Shown here: positions 8,198 through 18,585 of the stretch, one piece after another
Layout of the letters: every line of letters starts with the position of its first letter
Position numbering within the stretch: position 1 is the first letter of the stretch
Assembly (NCBI RefSeq): GCF_020880995.1
Contig: NZ_JAJISD010000003.1
Location: forward strand, 124,001 to 188,000
DNA length: 64,000 nucleotides
DNA from: Reyranella aquatilis
GTDB taxonomy: Bacteria > Pseudomonadota > Alphaproteobacteria > Reyranellales > Reyranellaceae
Direction of reading: 5' to 3'
Program-made: the position numbers and the translations under genes
The notes under the pieces: model-generated
Databases searched by the model: none
The model's input: the letters and a program-made list of their open reading frames with translations, nothing else
What the model was told of the DNA's origin: nothing

Positions 8198-9811
8198 ATG
8201 TCCGCCTCGACCCAATACGTTCCCTCGCCCACGCCCGACCTGGCCCGCATCCAGCGCGCGTTGATCTCCGTCTCCGACAAGGAGGGCCTGGTTGAGCTGG
8301 GCAAGGCGCTGGCGGCGCACGGGGTGGAAATCCTGTCGACCGGCGGGTCGGCCAAGTCGCTGCGCGACGCCGGCCTGAAGGTGGTCGAAGTGAGCGACCA
8401 TACCGGCTTTCCCGAGATCATGGACGGGCGGGTGAAGACGCTGCAGCCCTCGATCCACGGCGGCATCCTCGCCCGCCGCACCGACGCCGGGCACCAGAAG
8501 GCGATGAGCGATCACAGGATCGCGGGCATCGATCTGGTGGTGGTGAACCTCTACCCGTTCGAGGCGACCGTCGCGCGCGGCGCCGACTTCCCGACCTGCG
8601 TCGAGAACATCGACATCGGCGGCCCGGCGCTGATCCGCGCCTCGGCCAAGAACCACGACTTCGTGACGGTCGTGGTCGATCCCAAGGACTATGCCTCGGT
8701 GCTGCAGGAGCTCGACGCCCACAAGGGCGCCACGACCCTCGCGCTGCGCCGCAAGCTCGCGGCCAAGGCCTATGCCCGCACGGCGTCCTACGATTCCGCC
8801 ATCGCCAACTGGTTCGCGGCCCAGCAGGGCGAGACCTTCCCCGAGCGGCTGACCCTGTCGGCGGAGCGCGTGCAGACGCTGCGCTACGGCGAGAACCCGC
8901 ACCAGAAGGCCGCCTTCTACTCTGACGGCAGCAAGCGGCCCGGTGTCGCCACGGCGCGCATGATCCAGGGCAAGGAGCTGTCCTACAACAATATCGGCGA
9001 CACCGAGGCGGCCTACGAGTGCGTCGCTGAGTTCGCCGAATCGGCGATCGTCGTGGTGAAGCACGCCAATCCCTGCGGCGTGGCGGTCGATGCCGACCAG
9101 TTCAAGGCCTATCAGAAGGCCTACGCCTGCGATCCGGTCTCGATCTTCGGCGGCATCGTCGCGGTCAACCGCACGCTCGAAGCGAAGGTCGCGGCGGAGC
9201 TGGTGAAGCTGTTCCTCGAAGTGGTGATCGCGCCCGACGCGACGCCGGAGGCGCTGGCGATCCTCGCCACCAAGAAGAACGTGCGCGTGCTGCTGGCCGG
9301 CGCCCTGCCCGATCCCTCGACCGCCGGCATGACGCTGAAGAGCGTGGCCGGTGGCTATCTCTTCCAGACGCGCGACAACGGACATCTCACGAAGGCCGAC
9401 CTCAGGGTCGTGACTAGGCGGTCGCCGACGCCGAAGGAGCTCGACGACCTGCTGTTCGCCTTCACCGTCTGCAAGCACGTGAAGTCGAACGCCATCGTCT
9501 ATGCCAAGGACGGCGCCACGGTGGGCGTCGGCGCCGGCCAGATGAACCGCCGCGACAGCTCGCGCATCGCCGCCATCCGCGCCGCCGAATCGGGCGAGGC
9601 CGCAGGCCTCGCGGTGAGCCCGGCGGTCGGCAGCGTCGTTGCGTCGGATGCCTTCTTCCCGTTTGCCGACGGCCTACTCGCTGCGGCGGAAGCCGGCGCG
9701 ACCGCGATCATCCAGCCCGGCGGCTCGATGCGCGACAAGGAAGTGATCGACGCGGCCGACGAGAAGGGCCTCGCGATGGTCTTCACCGGGATGCGGCACT
9801 TCCGGCACTAA
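8198..9811 (+). CDS. purH: Bifunctional AICAR formyltransferase/IMP cyclohydrolase
   Basis: Protein of 537 residues, full length for the family. It performs the last two steps of purine synthesis, turning AICAR to FAICAR and then IMP. The N-terminal IMP cyclohydrolase (MGS-like) domain shows [24 protein letters not shown] and [17 protein letters not shown]. The formyltransferase domain contains [23 protein letters not shown] and the C-terminal [18 protein letters not shown]. The ATG has no Shine-Dalgarno sequence; a TAAAAG hexamer ends 7 bases upstream, so a leaderless transcript is possible. The purine gene purT follows in convergent orientation. Confidence 0.97.
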   Translation: MSASTQYVPSPTPDLARIQRALISVSDKEGLVELGKALAAHGVEILSTGGSAKSLRDAGLKVVEVSDHTGFPEIMDGRVKTLQPSIHGGILARRTDAGHQKAMSDHRIAGIDLVVVNLYPFEATVARGADFPTCVENIDIGGPALIRASAKNHDFVTVVVDPKDYASVLQELDAHKGATTLALRRKLAAKAYARTASYDSAIANWFAAQQGETFPERLTLSAERVQTLRYGENPHQKAAFYSDGSKRPGVATARMIQGKELSYNNIGDTEAAYECVAEFAESAIVVVKHANPCGVAVDADQFKAYQKAYACDPVSIFGGIVAVNRTLEAKVAAELVKLFLEVVIAPDATPEALAILATKKNVRVLLAGALPDPSTAGMTLKSVAGGYLFQTRDNGHLTKADLRVVTRRSPTPKELDDLLFAFTVCKHVKSNAIVYAKDGATVGVGAGQMNRRDSSRIAAIRAAESGEAAGLAVSPAVGSVVASDAFFPFADGLLAAAEAGATAIIQPGGSMRDKEVIDAADEKGLAMVFTGMRHFRH

Positions 9812-9821
9812 GAAAAAAAGG

Positions 9822-9948
9822 CCGTCGTCTCGACCGGAGCCGAGCGAAGCTCGGCGAAGCGGAGAGACCTTCTCTCTACGATTTGACGGCTTTTGGTGGA
9901 GAGAAGGTCTCTCCACTCCGCGCTGCGCGCTCCGGTCGAGACAACGGG
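9822..9948. repeat. Dispersed inverted-repeat element, copy 2
   Basis: About 127 bp between convergent purH and purT. The left end CGTCTCGACCGGAGC (9826-9840) and right end GCTCCGGTCGAGAC (9929-9942) are inverted copies. The inner GAGCGAAGCTCGGCG, GGAGAGACCTT, GACGGCTTTTGGTGGAGAGA and TCTCTCCACTCCGC blocks match copy 1 at 1854-1982 in the same order. The two copies share both ends and most of the middle, so they are a real repeat family and not two independent terminators. Confidence 0.82.
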
Positions 9949-9968
9949 TTTTACTTTCTTGGGCGCGC

Positions 9969-11159
9969 CTACCCGACCTTGATCTGCTTTGCAGACGCTA
10001 TCGCCTTGCGGCGGGCGTCCTTGACCGTGCGCCCCGTGGCCAGGGCGACGGCCATGCGGCGGTGACCCTTCACCTCCGGCTTGCCGAAGATGCGGACCGA
10101 CGTGCCCGGAGCGGCCAATGCCTTGGCGATGCCGGTGTAGGTGGGATCCTCGAGATTGCCGTCGCCCAGGACGGGCACCGAGGCGCCCGGCTGGCAGGTG
10201 ATCTGCGGGATCGGCAGGCCGAGGATGGCGCGGACGTGCAGCTCCATCTCGCTCATGTTCTGCGAGACCATCGTGACCATGCCGGTGTCGTGCGGGCGCG
10301 GCGAGAGTTCGGAGAACCAGACCTTGTCGCCCTTTACGAACATCTCGACGCCGAACAGGCCGCGGCCCTTGGCGCCGCACAGCTCGTTCACGACCTTCTT
10401 CGCGATGTCGCGCGCCTTGCGGAGCGCGGTCTTAGACATCGCGTGCGGCTGCCAGCTCTCGCGATAGTCGCCGTCGACCTGGATGTGGCCGATCGGCTCG
10501 CAGAAGCCGAAGCCGCCGTCGTGGCGCACGGTGAGCAGCGTGATCTCGTAGTCGAAGTCGATGGCACCCTCGACGATCACCAGACCGGTGCTGGCGCGCG
10601 TGCCCTCCATCGCGATCTTCCAGCTCTTCGCCACATCGGCGGGCTTGCGCGCGACGCTCTGGCCGTGACCGGACGACGACATGGTGGGCTTGATGAAGCA
10701 GGGGAAGCCAACGGCTTCGGCGCCCGCCTGCAGCTCCTCGAGGCTGGCGGCGAAGCGGTAGGGAGAGGTCGGCAGCCTGAGCTTCTCGGCCGCGAGCTTG
10801 CGGATGCCGCGGCGATCCATGGTGAGCTGGGCGGCGCGCGCCGTCGGGATGACGGTCCAGCCCTCCTTCTCCAGCTCGACCAGCGTGTCCGTGGCAATGG
10901 CCTCGATCTCGGGGACGATGAAGTCGGGCTTCACCGTCTCGACGACATGGCGCAGCGCCCCGCCGTCGCGCATGTCAAACACGTAGGAGCTGTTGGCGAC
11001 CAGCATGGCCGGCGCGTCGGCGTAACGGTCGCAGGCGATGACCTCGATGCCGAAGCGCATCGCCTCGATGACCACTTCCTTGCCGAGTTCACCGGAGCCC
11101 AGCATCATCAGCTTGATTGCAGACCGCTTGAGCGGCGTGCCGAATTTCCTGATCTTCAT
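9969..11159 (-). CDS. purT: Formate-dependent phosphoribosylglycinamide formyltransferase (GAR transformylase 2)
   Basis: Protein of 396 residues of the ATP-grasp superfamily. It makes formyl-GAR from GAR, ATP and formate, replacing the folate-dependent PurN step. Visible signatures are [21 protein letters not shown] at the N-terminus, [15 protein letters not shown] in the ATP-grasp region and [28 protein letters not shown] with metal-binding Glu and Asn/Asp-equivalent residues. The start MKIRKFG is chosen over a 24-residue upstream extension that lacks family similarity. It follows the lipid-kinase gene on the same strand with a 40-bp gap and meets purH tail to tail. Confidence 0.95.
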   Translation of the reverse strand: MKIRKFGTPLKRSAIKLMMLGSGELGKEVVIEAMRFGIEVIACDRYADAPAMLVANSSYVFDMRDGGALRHVVETVKPDFIVPEIEAIATDTLVELEKEGWTVIPTARAAQLTMDRRGIRKLAAEKLRLPTSPYRFAASLEELQAGAEAVGFPCFIKPTMSSSGHGQSVARKPADVAKSWKIAMEGTRASTGLVIVEGAIDFDYEITLLTVRHDGGFGFCEPIGHIQVDGDYRESWQPHAMSKTALRKARDIAKKVVNELCGAKGRGLFGVEMFVKGDKVWFSELSPRPHDTGMVTMVSQNMSEMELHVRAILGLPIPQITCQPGASVPVLGDGNLEDPTYTGIAKALAAPGTSVRIFGKPEVKGHRRMAVALATGRTVKDARRKAIASAKQIKVG

Positions 11160-11199
11160 TGGCCGACCATAGCAGAAAGCCGGACCGCTTCCGCGCCCT

Positions 11200-12141
11200 C
11201 TATGGCATCGGCTCGACCGCGCCCACGGCAAAACCGCGCGGCAGGACGTCTATGTCGAGCGGCAACCGGCCGATCGTCTCCCCGTCCAGATCGACCAGCA
11301 TCTCGATCTCGGACACAAATCGGAACGACCGGCCGCGGCTCGTGCGCACCTTCGGGTGACCGACATGCGACCCGTCGGCCAGCCGCGGCATCACACCCAG
11401 CAGGGCGCCGAGCCGGGACACGTCGCCGATCTCCACGAGATCGAGCAGCCCGTCGTCGAAGGCCGCTCCCGGTGCCAGGCGCAGGCCGCCGCCGCCGTTT
11501 TCGGTGTTGGCGATCAGGGCAGTGAACAAGGGTCGGGTTCCCCGCTCGATCCCATCGACGGTGATCGCAACGCCACAGGAGCGGTATCCCAGGATGACGG
11601 CGGGCGTCATCAGCATGTAGGCCACGCCGCCGAGCTTCTTGGCCCAGCGCGACTGCGACGTGCGCTGGCTCACGAGAGCGGCAGCGCCCAGCGCCGCCAT
11701 CAGATAGCCGAAGCGCTCGACTGGACGGCCATCGGCGCCGACGCAACGGACGCGCACCAGATCGATCGCCCGCCGCCCCGTCGCCGCCGCCGCGTCATAC
11801 GCCTTCGACGGATCGGCGCCATGCCCGAGCGCCCGGCAGAGTTCGTTGGCCGTGCCGGCAGGAATCGGGCAGAGGACCGAGTCGGGGGCGAGAAGCCGGC
11901 CTGACGGATCGAGCAGGCCGTTCAGAGTCTCGTTCACCGTGCCGTCGCCGCCGACCGCGACGAACCGGCGGGCGCCGCCCATCAGAGCATCCCGGGCGAG
12001 TCGCGTGGCGTGACCGGGCGCTTGCGTGAACTGTGGCTCGAACGGCCCCAGGCGCTTCTCGAGTTCGGCCTTGATCGCCGGCCAGCGCTGGCCCGCCCCG
12101 CCCTTGTGCGCGTAGCGGTTGACGATCACCGAAGTCTTCAT
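11200..12141 (-). CDS. Diacylglycerol/lipid kinase family protein (YegS-like)
   Basis: Protein of 313 residues of the DAGK catalytic superfamily. It has the nucleotide-binding motif [16 protein letters not shown] near residue 62 and the [15 protein letters not shown] motif typical of YegS/BmrU-type lipid kinases. A C-terminal beta-sandwich holds LVEIGD and VDLDGETIG. It should phosphorylate a diacylglycerol- or sphingosine-like lipid at the inner membrane; the exact lipid is unknown. The ATG at 12141 is preferred to a TTG three codons upstream. Its position just before purT suggests co-transcription, with no obvious functional link. Confidence 0.88.
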   Translation of the reverse strand: MKTSVIVNRYAHKGGAGQRWPAIKAELEKRLGPFEPQFTQAPGHATRLARDALMGGARRFVAVGGDGTVNETLNGLLDPSGRLLAPDSVLCPIPAGTANELCRALGHGADPSKAYDAAAATGRRAIDLVRVRCVGADGRPVERFGYLMAALGAAALVSQRTSQSRWAKKLGGVAYMLMTPAVILGYRSCGVAITVDGIERGTRPLFTALIANTENGGGGLRLAPGAAFDDGLLDLVEIGDVSRLGALLGVMPRLADGSHVGHPKVRTSRGRSFRFVSEIEMLVDLDGETIGRLPLDIDVLPRGFAVGAVEPMP

Positions 12142-12279
12142 GACACGCAATAAGAGGGCAGAGGTGCGTCACAGACAATGGGACTGCGGAACTTTCTCGC
12201 TTTCCCGCTGTAATATTGCGGGGATATCAACCCTTCCGAACTTCGTTCCCTGCGGGCCTCTCGGTTACCTCCGCGGGAA

Positions 12280-12308
12280 TTGACACCAGTCGGCGCGGCA
12301 ACCATGTG
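12280..12308 (+). promoter_or_regulatory. Possible sigma-70 promoter of the RND efflux operon
   Basis: A perfect TTGACA (12280-12285) is followed after 17 bases by CATGTG (12303-12308), which is a weak -10. The predicted transcript would start about 35 bases before the TTG start codon at 12350. Alphaproteobacterial promoters often have a good -35 and a poor -10, so this is plausible but unproven. Confidence 0.35.
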
Positions 12309-12349
12309 TCGATGTCGCGACGCAGAATCGTTCGCGGGGGAGTTCCGAG

Positions 12350-13495
12350 TTGTCCGTACGCCGCCGCCTGCTGGCTCTTGCCGGCCTTTGCCTCTTCTCG
12401 CTTTCGACCGCAGCGCTCGCGCAGGGTGGGCCCCCGGCCATGCCGGTCGGCGTTGCCGAACCGATCTCCAAGCGCGTGACCCAGTGGGACGAGTATTCCG
12501 GTCGCTTCGAAGCGGTCGCATCGGTGGAGGTGCGCGCGCGCGTCTCGGGCTTCATCGACAAGATCGACTTCCGCGACGGCCAGATCGTGAAGGTCGGTGA
12601 TCCGCTCTTCACCATCGACAAGCGGCCCTACGAGATCGCCGTCGAATCGGCCGAAGCCGACGTCGCACGCAACAAGGCGCAGGTCGAGCTGGCGGAACTG
12701 CAGGTCAATCGCGGCGCGTCCCTGATCGCCTCGCGCACCATCACCGAGGCCGAGCAGGACTCGCGCAAGTCGACGCTCGCCGTCGCCCGCGCCCAGCTCA
12801 AGTCGGCCGAGGCCGCGCTGCGCAACGCCCAGCTCAACCTCGAATGGACCAACGTCACGGCGCCGATCGCCGGCCGCATCTCGGACCGCAAGGTCGATGC
12901 CGGCAACCTGATCTCGGGCGGCCAGACCGGCGCCACGCTGCTCGCGACGATCGTGACGCTCGATCCCATCCGCTTCGTCTTCGACATCTCGGAAGCCGAC
13001 CATCTCCGCTACAGCCGCCTGATCCTGTCGGGCGCGCTCGCCTCTTCGCGCGACGGCGCCAATCCCGTCCGCATCCGGCTTTCCGACGAAACCGACTGGA
13101 AGCGCACCGGCAAGGTCGACTTCGTCGACAACGCGATGACCGCGCGCTCGGGCACGATCCGCGTCCGCGCTTTGGTCGACAACAAGGACCAGCTCCTGAC
13201 GCCCGGCATCTTCGGCCGCCTGCAGCTGTTCGGCGGCGAGTACGACGCGCTGCTGATTCCCGACTCCGCCATCATCTCCGACCAGGCGCGCAAGATCGTG
13301 TTCGTCGTCGGCCCGGGCGACGTCGTCCAGGCCAAGCCCGTGACCCTGGGCACGATCGTCGACGGCCTGCGCGTGATTCGCTCCGGCCTCGAGCCCACCG
13401 ACAAGGTGGTGCTCGACGGCCTCGCCAACCCCATGGTCCGGCCTGGCGCCAAGGTCGTGCCCCAGAAGGCCGAGATCACCGCCAAGGCCAGGTAA
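12350..13495 (+). CDS. RND efflux periplasmic adaptor (AcrA/MexA family)
   Basis: Protein of 381 residues. A signal peptide (about 1-24, ending AALAQ) is followed by the membrane-fusion architecture: the biotinyl-lipoyl half-motif VSGFIDKIDFRDGQIVKVGDPLF, a long alpha-hairpin (about 98-165), the second lipoyl half NVTAPIAGRISDRKVD, and a beta-barrel/MP domain. It bridges the inner-membrane pump and an outer-membrane channel. The TTG start has GGGGGAG 6 bases upstream, which decides it over internal ATGs that would cut the signal peptide. It is nine bases upstream of the pump gene; no outer-membrane factor or local regulator is adjacent. Confidence 0.93.
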   Translation: MSVRRRLLALAGLCLFSLSTAALAQGGPPAMPVGVAEPISKRVTQWDEYSGRFEAVASVEVRARVSGFIDKIDFRDGQIVKVGDPLFTIDKRPYEIAVESAEADVARNKAQVELAELQVNRGASLIASRTITEAEQDSRKSTLAVARAQLKSAEAALRNAQLNLEWTNVTAPIAGRISDRKVDAGNLISGGQTGATLLATIVTLDPIRFVFDISEADHLRYSRLILSGALASSRDGANPVRIRLSDETDWKRTGKVDFVDNAMTARSGTIRVRALVDNKDQLLTPGIFGRLQLFGGEYDALLIPDSAIISDQARKIVFVVGPGDVVQAKPVTLGTIVDGLRVIRSGLEPTDKVVLDGLANPMVRPGAKVVPQKAEITAKAR

Positions 13496-13504
13496 GGGCC
13501 CGTC

Positions 13505-16500
13505 ATGCGTTTTTCCCATTTCTTCATCGACCGGCCGATCTTCGCGTCGGTCCTCTCGGTCATCATCGTGATCGTGGGCTTCATCGCCCAGCGCGGTCTT
13601 CCCGTCGCGGAGTACCCCGAGATCGCGCCCCCGACCGTCAACATCACCGCGACCTACCCCGGCGCGTCCGCCGAGGTGATCGCCGAGACCGTCGCCACGC
13701 CGATCGAGCTCGAGGTCAACGGCGTCGACGACATGCTCTACATCCAGTCGCAGTCGACCGGTGACGGGCGCCTCTCGATCAACGTCGTGTTCAAGCCGGG
13801 CGTCGACATCGACCAGGCCCAGGTGCTGGTGCAGAACCGCGTCGCGGTCGCCCAGCCGCGCCTGCCTGAGGACGTGCAACGCCTCGGCATCGTCGTCCGC
13901 AAGGCCTCGCCCGACCTGATGATGGTCGTGCACATGGTCTCGCCGGACGGCAGCCGCGACCAGCAGTACATCTCCAACTACGCCACACTCTACGTGAAGG
14001 ATGTGCTGACTCGCGTAGACGGCGTCGGCAACGTTCTGGTGTTCGGCGGTCGCGACTACTCGATGCGCATCTGGCTCGATCCGGCCCGCGTCGCCGCGCG
14101 CAACCTCACTGCCGGCGAGGTCGTGCTGGCACTGCGGGCGGCGAACCTCCAGGTCGCCGCGGGCGCGGTCAACCAGGCGCCGGCGGTCTCGCCGGGCGGG
14201 TTCACCCTGTCGGTGCGCACGCTGGGGCGGCTGAGTTCGCCCGACCAGTTCGAGAACATCGTGATCCGCGCCGAGCCCGACGGATCGGTGACGCGCCTGC
14301 GCGACATCGCCCGCGTCGAGCTGGGCGCGCAGGACTACACGCTGAACGCCTACCTCAACAACAAGACGGCCACCGCGCTCGGCATCTTCCAGCGGCCGGG
14401 ATCCAACGCGCTCTCGACCTCGGACGCCATCATCGCGGAGATGGAGCGGCTGAAGAAGGGCTTCCCGTCCGGCCTCGACTACACGATCGTCTACAATCCC
14501 ACGACCTTCATCCAGGCCTCCGTCGACGCCGTCATCACCACGCTGTTCGAGGCCGTGATCCTCGTCGTCATCGTGGTGATCCTGTTCCTCCAGACCTGGC
14601 GTGCCGCGATCATCCCGATCCTCGCCATCCCGGTCTCGCTGATCGGCTCGTTCGCCGTCATGGCGGCGACGGGCATCTCCTTCAACACGCTGTCGCTGTT
14701 CGGCCTGGTGCTGGCGATCGGCATCGTGGTCGACGACGCCATCGTGGTCGTCGAGAACATCGAGCGCTACCTCGCGCAGGGCATGTCGCCCAAGGAAGCG
14801 GCGCACAAGACGATGGACGAGGTCGGTGGCGCGCTGATCGCGATCTCGCTGGTGCTGATCGCGGTGTTCCTGCCGACCGCCTTCATCACCGGCCTGCAGG
14901 GCACCTTCTACAAGCAGTTCGCCATCACCATCGCCGCCTCGACCGCGATCTCGGCCTTCGTGTCGCTGACGCTGTCGCCCGCGATGGCGGCGCTGCTCCT
15001 GAAGTCGCATGCCCTGTCGCATGTGGAGAAGGCGAAACCCGGCCTGATGGAGCGGTTGGCCTCGCCGGTCCATTGGTTCTTCCGCTGGTTCAACCGCGGC
15101 TTCGAGGCGCTGTCGAACTTCTACGGTCGCGTCACGGCGCGGCTGATCCGCATGGGCTTCATCATGCTGGCGATCTACGCCGGGCTGCTGGCCCTCACCC
15201 AGAATCGGCTGGCCTCGACCCCGACCGGGCTGGTCCCACAGCTCGACCGCTCCTACCTGATCGCGGCCATGCAGCTTCCCGCCGGTTCGACGCTCGAGCG
15301 GTCGGACGCGCTGGTGCGCAAGGCGAGCGAGATCATCACCTCGCGCCCCGGCGTCGCGAACGCCGTCTCCTTCGTCGGCTTCGACGGCGCGACATTCACC
15401 AACGCACCCAATACGGGCGTGATCTTCGTCACCCTGAAGCCCTTCAAGGACCGGCCGGGTCTGACCAAGGATATGATCCTGGCCGATCTGCGCGGGCAGA
15501 TGTTCGCCCTGCGCGAGGCCTTCGTGTTCGTCCTCGAGCCGCCTTCGGTGCCCGGCATCGGCACCGGCGGCGGCCTCAAGGGTTACGTGCAGGACCGCGC
15601 GGCGCGCGGGCTGACGGCCCTAGAGGGCGCCACCTGGGCGCTTGCCGGGGCGGCGGGACAGGCGCCCGGCCTGACCCAGGCCTTCACGCTCTACAACACG
15701 CGCACGCCGCAGATCTTCGCCGACATCGACCGGACCAAGGCCGAGCAGCTCGGCGTGCCGATCGCCCGGGTGTTCGAGACGCTGTCGGCCTACATGGGCT
15801 CGGCCTACGTCAACGACTTCAACATCCTCGGCCGCACCTACCGCGTGACGGTGCAGGCCGACAATCCCTATCGCCTCACCCTGCGCGACGTCGAGAATCT
15901 CAAGACGCGCAGCGTCAGCGGCGAAATGGTGCCGATCGGCGCGGTGGCGACCTTCGAGGACATCACCGGCCCTTACCGCGTCGCCCGCTACAACCTCTAT
16001 CCCGCGGCGGAGGTGCAAGTCGCCCTGCAGCGCGGATATTCGTCGGGCCAGGGCATCGCCACCATGGAAGCACTGGCGGAAAAGGTACTGCCCTCGGGCT
16101 TCGGCTTCGAATGGACCGAGATCGCGCTGCAGGAGAAGCTCGCCGGCAACACCGCGATCCTAGCCTTCGGGCTGGCGGTGCTGTTCGTCTTCCTGCTGCT
16201 GGCGGCGCTCTACGAGAGCTGGCTGCTGCCGCTTGCGGTCATCCTGATCGTGCCGATGTGCATCCTCGCGGCCATGATCGGCGTGAACATCCGCGGCCTC
16301 GATCGCAACGTCCTGGTCGAGATCGGCCTCGTCGTGCTGGTCGGTCTCGCGGCCAAGAACGCCATCCTGATCGTGGAGTTCGCCAAGCAGGCACACGAGG
16401 CGGGCATGAACCGCTTCGATGCGGCGGTCACAGCCTCGAAGACGCGCCTGCGGCCAATCCTGATGACCTCGCTGGCCTTCATCCTGGGCGTCGTGCCGCT

Positions 16501-16690
16501 GGTCATCAGCACCGGCGCCGGCGCGGAGATGCGCCAGTCGCTGGGCACGGCCGTGTTCTCGGGCATGCTGGGCGTGACGATCTTCGGCCTGATCTTCACG
16601 CCGGTCTTCTACGTGCTCTCGGTCGGCCTGGCCGAACTGCGCTTCAAGTGGCGCAAGCAGGACATCAAGCCGGAGTTCAGGCCGGAGTAG
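13505..16690 (+). CDS. RND multidrug efflux permease (AcrB/MexF, HAE-1 type)
   Basis: Protein of 1061 residues, normal length for a hydrophobe/amphiphile efflux pump. The start MRFSHFFIDRPIFASVLSVIIVIVG is diagnostic. The proton-relay motif GIVVDDAIVVVENIER in TM4 (with the DD pair) and the second-half GLAAKNAILIVEFAKQ with its lysine in TM10 are present. It exports drugs or lipophilic compounds from periplasm and inner membrane using proton motive force, with the adaptor encoded just upstream. The 3' end overlaps the MFS gene on the other strand by 14 bp. Confidence 0.96.
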   Translation: MRFSHFFIDRPIFASVLSVIIVIVGFIAQRGLPVAEYPEIAPPTVNITATYPGASAEVIAETVATPIELEVNGVDDMLYIQSQSTGDGRLSINVVFKPGVDIDQAQVLVQNRVAVAQPRLPEDVQRLGIVVRKASPDLMMVVHMVSPDGSRDQQYISNYATLYVKDVLTRVDGVGNVLVFGGRDYSMRIWLDPARVAARNLTAGEVVLALRAANLQVAAGAVNQAPAVSPGGFTLSVRTLGRLSSPDQFENIVIRAEPDGSVTRLRDIARVELGAQDYTLNAYLNNKTATALGIFQRPGSNALSTSDAIIAEMERLKKGFPSGLDYTIVYNPTTFIQASVDAVITTLFEAVILVVIVVILFLQTWRAAIIPILAIPVSLIGSFAVMAATGISFNTLSLFGLVLAIGIVVDDAIVVVENIERYLAQGMSPKEAAHKTMDEVGGALIAISLVLIAVFLPTAFITGLQGTFYKQFAITIAASTAISAFVSLTLSPAMAALLLKSHALSHVEKAKPGLMERLASPVHWFFRWFNRGFEALSNFYGRVTARLIRMGFIMLAIYAGLLALTQNRLASTPTGLVPQLDRSYLIAAMQLPAGSTLERSDALVRKASEIITSRPGVANAVSFVGFDGATFTNAPNTGVIFVTLKPFKDRPGLTKDMILADLRGQMFALREAFVFVLEPPSVPGIGTGGGLKGYVQDRAARGLTALEGATWALAGAAGQAPGLTQAFTLYNTRTPQIFADIDRTKAEQLGVPIARVFETLSAYMGSAYVNDFNILGRTYRVTVQADNPYRLTLRDVENLKTRSVSGEMVPIGAVATFEDITGPYRVARYNLYPAAEVQVALQRGYSSGQGIATMEALAEKVLPSGFGFEWTEIALQEKLAGNTAILAFGLAVLFVFLLLAALYESWLLPLAVILIVPMCILAAMIGVNIRGLDRNVLVEIGLVVLVGLAAKNAILIVEFAKQAHEAGMNRFDAAVTASKTRLRPILMTSLAFILGVVPLVISTGAGAEMRQSLGTAVFSGMLGVTIFGLIFTPVFYVLSVGLAELRFKWRKQDIKPEFRPE

Positions 16691-17912
16691 GCCTGAAGGG
16701 TGCGGGTGGCGGTCGCATGAGGGCGAACGTCACCTGCACGAGACCGGCGGCGAGGCCCAGCCCGACGCCGAGGCGCCAGGCGAGATCGTAGGAGCCCAGC
16801 GCGTCGAACAGCAGGCCCCCGCCCAGGGCGCCGACGAAGCTGCCGACCTGGTGGCTCATGAACGCCACGCCCTGGATCATCGCCTGCCAGCGCAGGCCGA
16901 ACATCTCGACCACCGATCCCGCGACCAGCGGGCCGACCCCCAGCCACAGGAAGCCCATGGCCGAGGCGAAGACCAGCGTGCTGGCCGGCGTCGGCGGCAT
17001 CACGAAGTAGCAGGCCAGCACGATCGAGCGGGCGATGTAGATGCCGCCCAGCAGGCCGAGCTTGGACCAATGGCCGCCCGCCCAGCCGAAGAAGAGGCTG
17101 CCGAACACGTTGAACAGCGCGATCGCGCCCAGGGCACCGGCGCTGAGCGAGGGGTCCATGCCGCAGATCGCGAGATAGGAGGGCAGGTGCGTGGTGATGA
17201 ACAGGAGCTGCATGCCGCAGACGAAGTAGGCCGCCGTCATGACCAGGAACGACGGATTGCGCAGCGCCGCCAAAAGCGCCACGCGCGGCGAAACGGCGCT
17301 GATGTCACCTGCAGCGGGGGTGGGCGGCGTCAGGCGGTCGACCCGGCCGGCGATCCAGGCAGCCGGCAGCATGAAGACGACGAGCGCCAGGAAACCCAGT
17401 AGGCCGGCGCGCCAGCCCAGTTCGGTCGTCAGCATCTGGCCAAGGGGCGCCGACAGCAGCGCCCCCAGCGAGCCGGTGGCGGTGATGGCGCCCAGGACGA
17501 CGCTGCGCAGCCGCGCCGGCACCGAGCGCGCGCCTACCGCCAGCGAGATCGCGGACGCGGTACAGGCGAGCGCCAGCCCGATCAGCACGCCGCCGCCCAG
17601 CATCACGCCCGTCAGGCCGTCTGCCCGGGCAAACAGGGCAAGACCCGCGACATAGAAGGCGGCGCCGGTCGTCATGACAGGGCGGAAGCCCAGCCGCACC
17701 GCCAGCGCGCCCGCCACCGGCTGGAGGAAGCCCCAGGCGAGGTTCTGGACCGACATGGCCAGGGCGAAGTCGGAGACCGTCAGTGCGATGTCGCGGGTCA
17801 GCGCCGGCATGACGAGGCCGAAGCTCTGGCGCACCCCCATGCCGAGGCTGAGCATCACCGAGGCGCCGATCAGGATGGGCATGACCGGCCGCAATTCCTT
17901 TAGGATGGTCAT
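16677..17912 (-). CDS. MFS transporter, likely TetR-controlled efflux pump
   Basis: Protein of 411 residues with twelve predicted membrane helices. It resembles the oxalate/formate-antiporter-like or CynX-type major facilitator group (MGVRQSFGLVMPALTRDIALTVSDFALAMSVQNLAWG at the N-terminus). The helix 2-3 loop reads VAGALAVRLGFRP. Its substrate is unknown. A palindromic operator lies 19 bp upstream of the ATG and a TetR regulator is divergent, so repression with induction by the exported compound is likely. The C-terminal codons overlap the RND pump gene. Confidence 0.85.
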   Translation of the reverse strand: MTILKELRPVMPILIGASVMLSLGMGVRQSFGLVMPALTRDIALTVSDFALAMSVQNLAWGFLQPVAGALAVRLGFRPVMTTGAAFYVAGLALFARADGLTGVMLGGGVLIGLALACTASAISLAVGARSVPARLRSVVLGAITATGSLGALLSAPLGQMLTTELGWRAGLLGFLALVVFMLPAAWIAGRVDRLTPPTPAAGDISAVSPRVALLAALRNPSFLVMTAAYFVCGMQLLFITTHLPSYLAICGMDPSLSAGALGAIALFNVFGSLFFGWAGGHWSKLGLLGGIYIARSIVLACYFVMPPTPASTLVFASAMGFLWLGVGPLVAGSVVEMFGLRWQAMIQGVAFMSHQVGSFVGALGGGLLFDALGSYDLAWRLGVGLGLAAGLVQVTFALMRPPPAPFRPTPA

Positions 17913-17930
17913 GGCGCGCCTCCCCTTGAT

Positions 17931-17946
17931 TACACAGACCTGTGTA
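17931..17946. promoter_or_regulatory. TetR operator palindrome
   Basis: A perfect inverted repeat: TACACAG, a 2-bp centre AC, then CTGTGTA. It is placed between the divergent MFS (ATG at 17912) and TetR (ATG at 17980) genes. Its size, symmetry and location are those of TetR-family operators that control both genes. Confidence 0.75.
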
Positions 17947-17979
17947 CCTTAAGGTCGGCGCCAGCGGGGTCAAGGCATC

Positions 17980-18585
17980 ATGGCAAGAGCAGCCGGCAGG
18001 GCAGCGATGCAGGAGCGCATCCTCGAGACGGCGGACCGGCTGTTCTACGGCCAGGGCATCCGCGCCGTCGGCGTCGACACGATCGCGGCCGAGATCGGCA
18101 TCAGCAAGCGCACGCTCTACAATCACTTCCCGTCGAAGGACGACTTGATCGTGGCCTACCTGACACGGCGGCTGAAACCCGCGCCGCCGTCCGACCGGCC
18201 GCCGATGGAACAGATCCTGGGCGCCTTCGACCGGCTGGAGCGTACCATTGCGACCGGCGTGTTCCGCGGCTGCCCCTTCGTCAACGCCGTGGCCGAACTC
18301 AAGGAGCCGGCGCACGCCGCCAACAGGATCGCTCTGGCGTTCAAGGAGCAGCGGCGCGCGTGGTTCGAAGCGTTGCTGAGACAGCTCGGCATTGAGGATG
18401 CCGAATCGCTGTCGCTGCAGCTGCAGATCCTGATCGACGGCGCCATCGCCGCCGCCATCGTGCGCGGCGATCCGAAGGTCGCGGCTGCCGCGCGCGAGGC
18501 AGCGGCGGTGTTGCTGGAGGCGGCGCGTGTCGAAACGAAATCTTCGAGAAAAAAGCCCCGTCGCCCTGAGCGAGGTGAAGCGTAG
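17980..18585 (+). CDS. TetR/AcrR family transcriptional regulator
   Basis: Protein of 201 residues. The N-terminal helix-turn-helix is clear (ERILETADRLFYGQGIRAVGVDTIAAEIGISKRTLYNHFPSKDDL in sequence, about residues 12-57). A C-terminal ligand-binding domain follows (FRGCPFVNAVAEL ... LQILIDGAIAAAIV), like the TetR_C group with a CPF motif. It is divergent from an MFS transporter with a perfect operator between them. The last about ten codons (KPRRPERGEA) are read from the left arm of an inverted-repeat element starting at 18556, so the C-terminus may have been remodelled by that insertion. Confidence 0.92.
   Translation: MARAAGRAAMQERILETADRLFYGQGIRAVGVDTIAAEIGISKRTLYNHFPSKDDLIVAYLTRRLKPAPPSDRPPMEQILGAFDRLERTIATGVFRGCPFVNAVAELKEPAHAANRIALAFKEQRRAWFEALLRQLGIEDAESLSLQLQILIDGAIAAAIVRGDPKVAAAAREAAAVLLEAARVETKSSRKKPRRPERGEA

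Noticed and set aside
12227-15073. Very long open frame on the minus strand opposite the RND efflux genes
   Set aside because: It is the antisense shadow of high-GC codon bias; it has His/Arg/Asp-rich low-complexity sequence and no domain, while the plus strand encodes clear AcrA/AcrB proteins.
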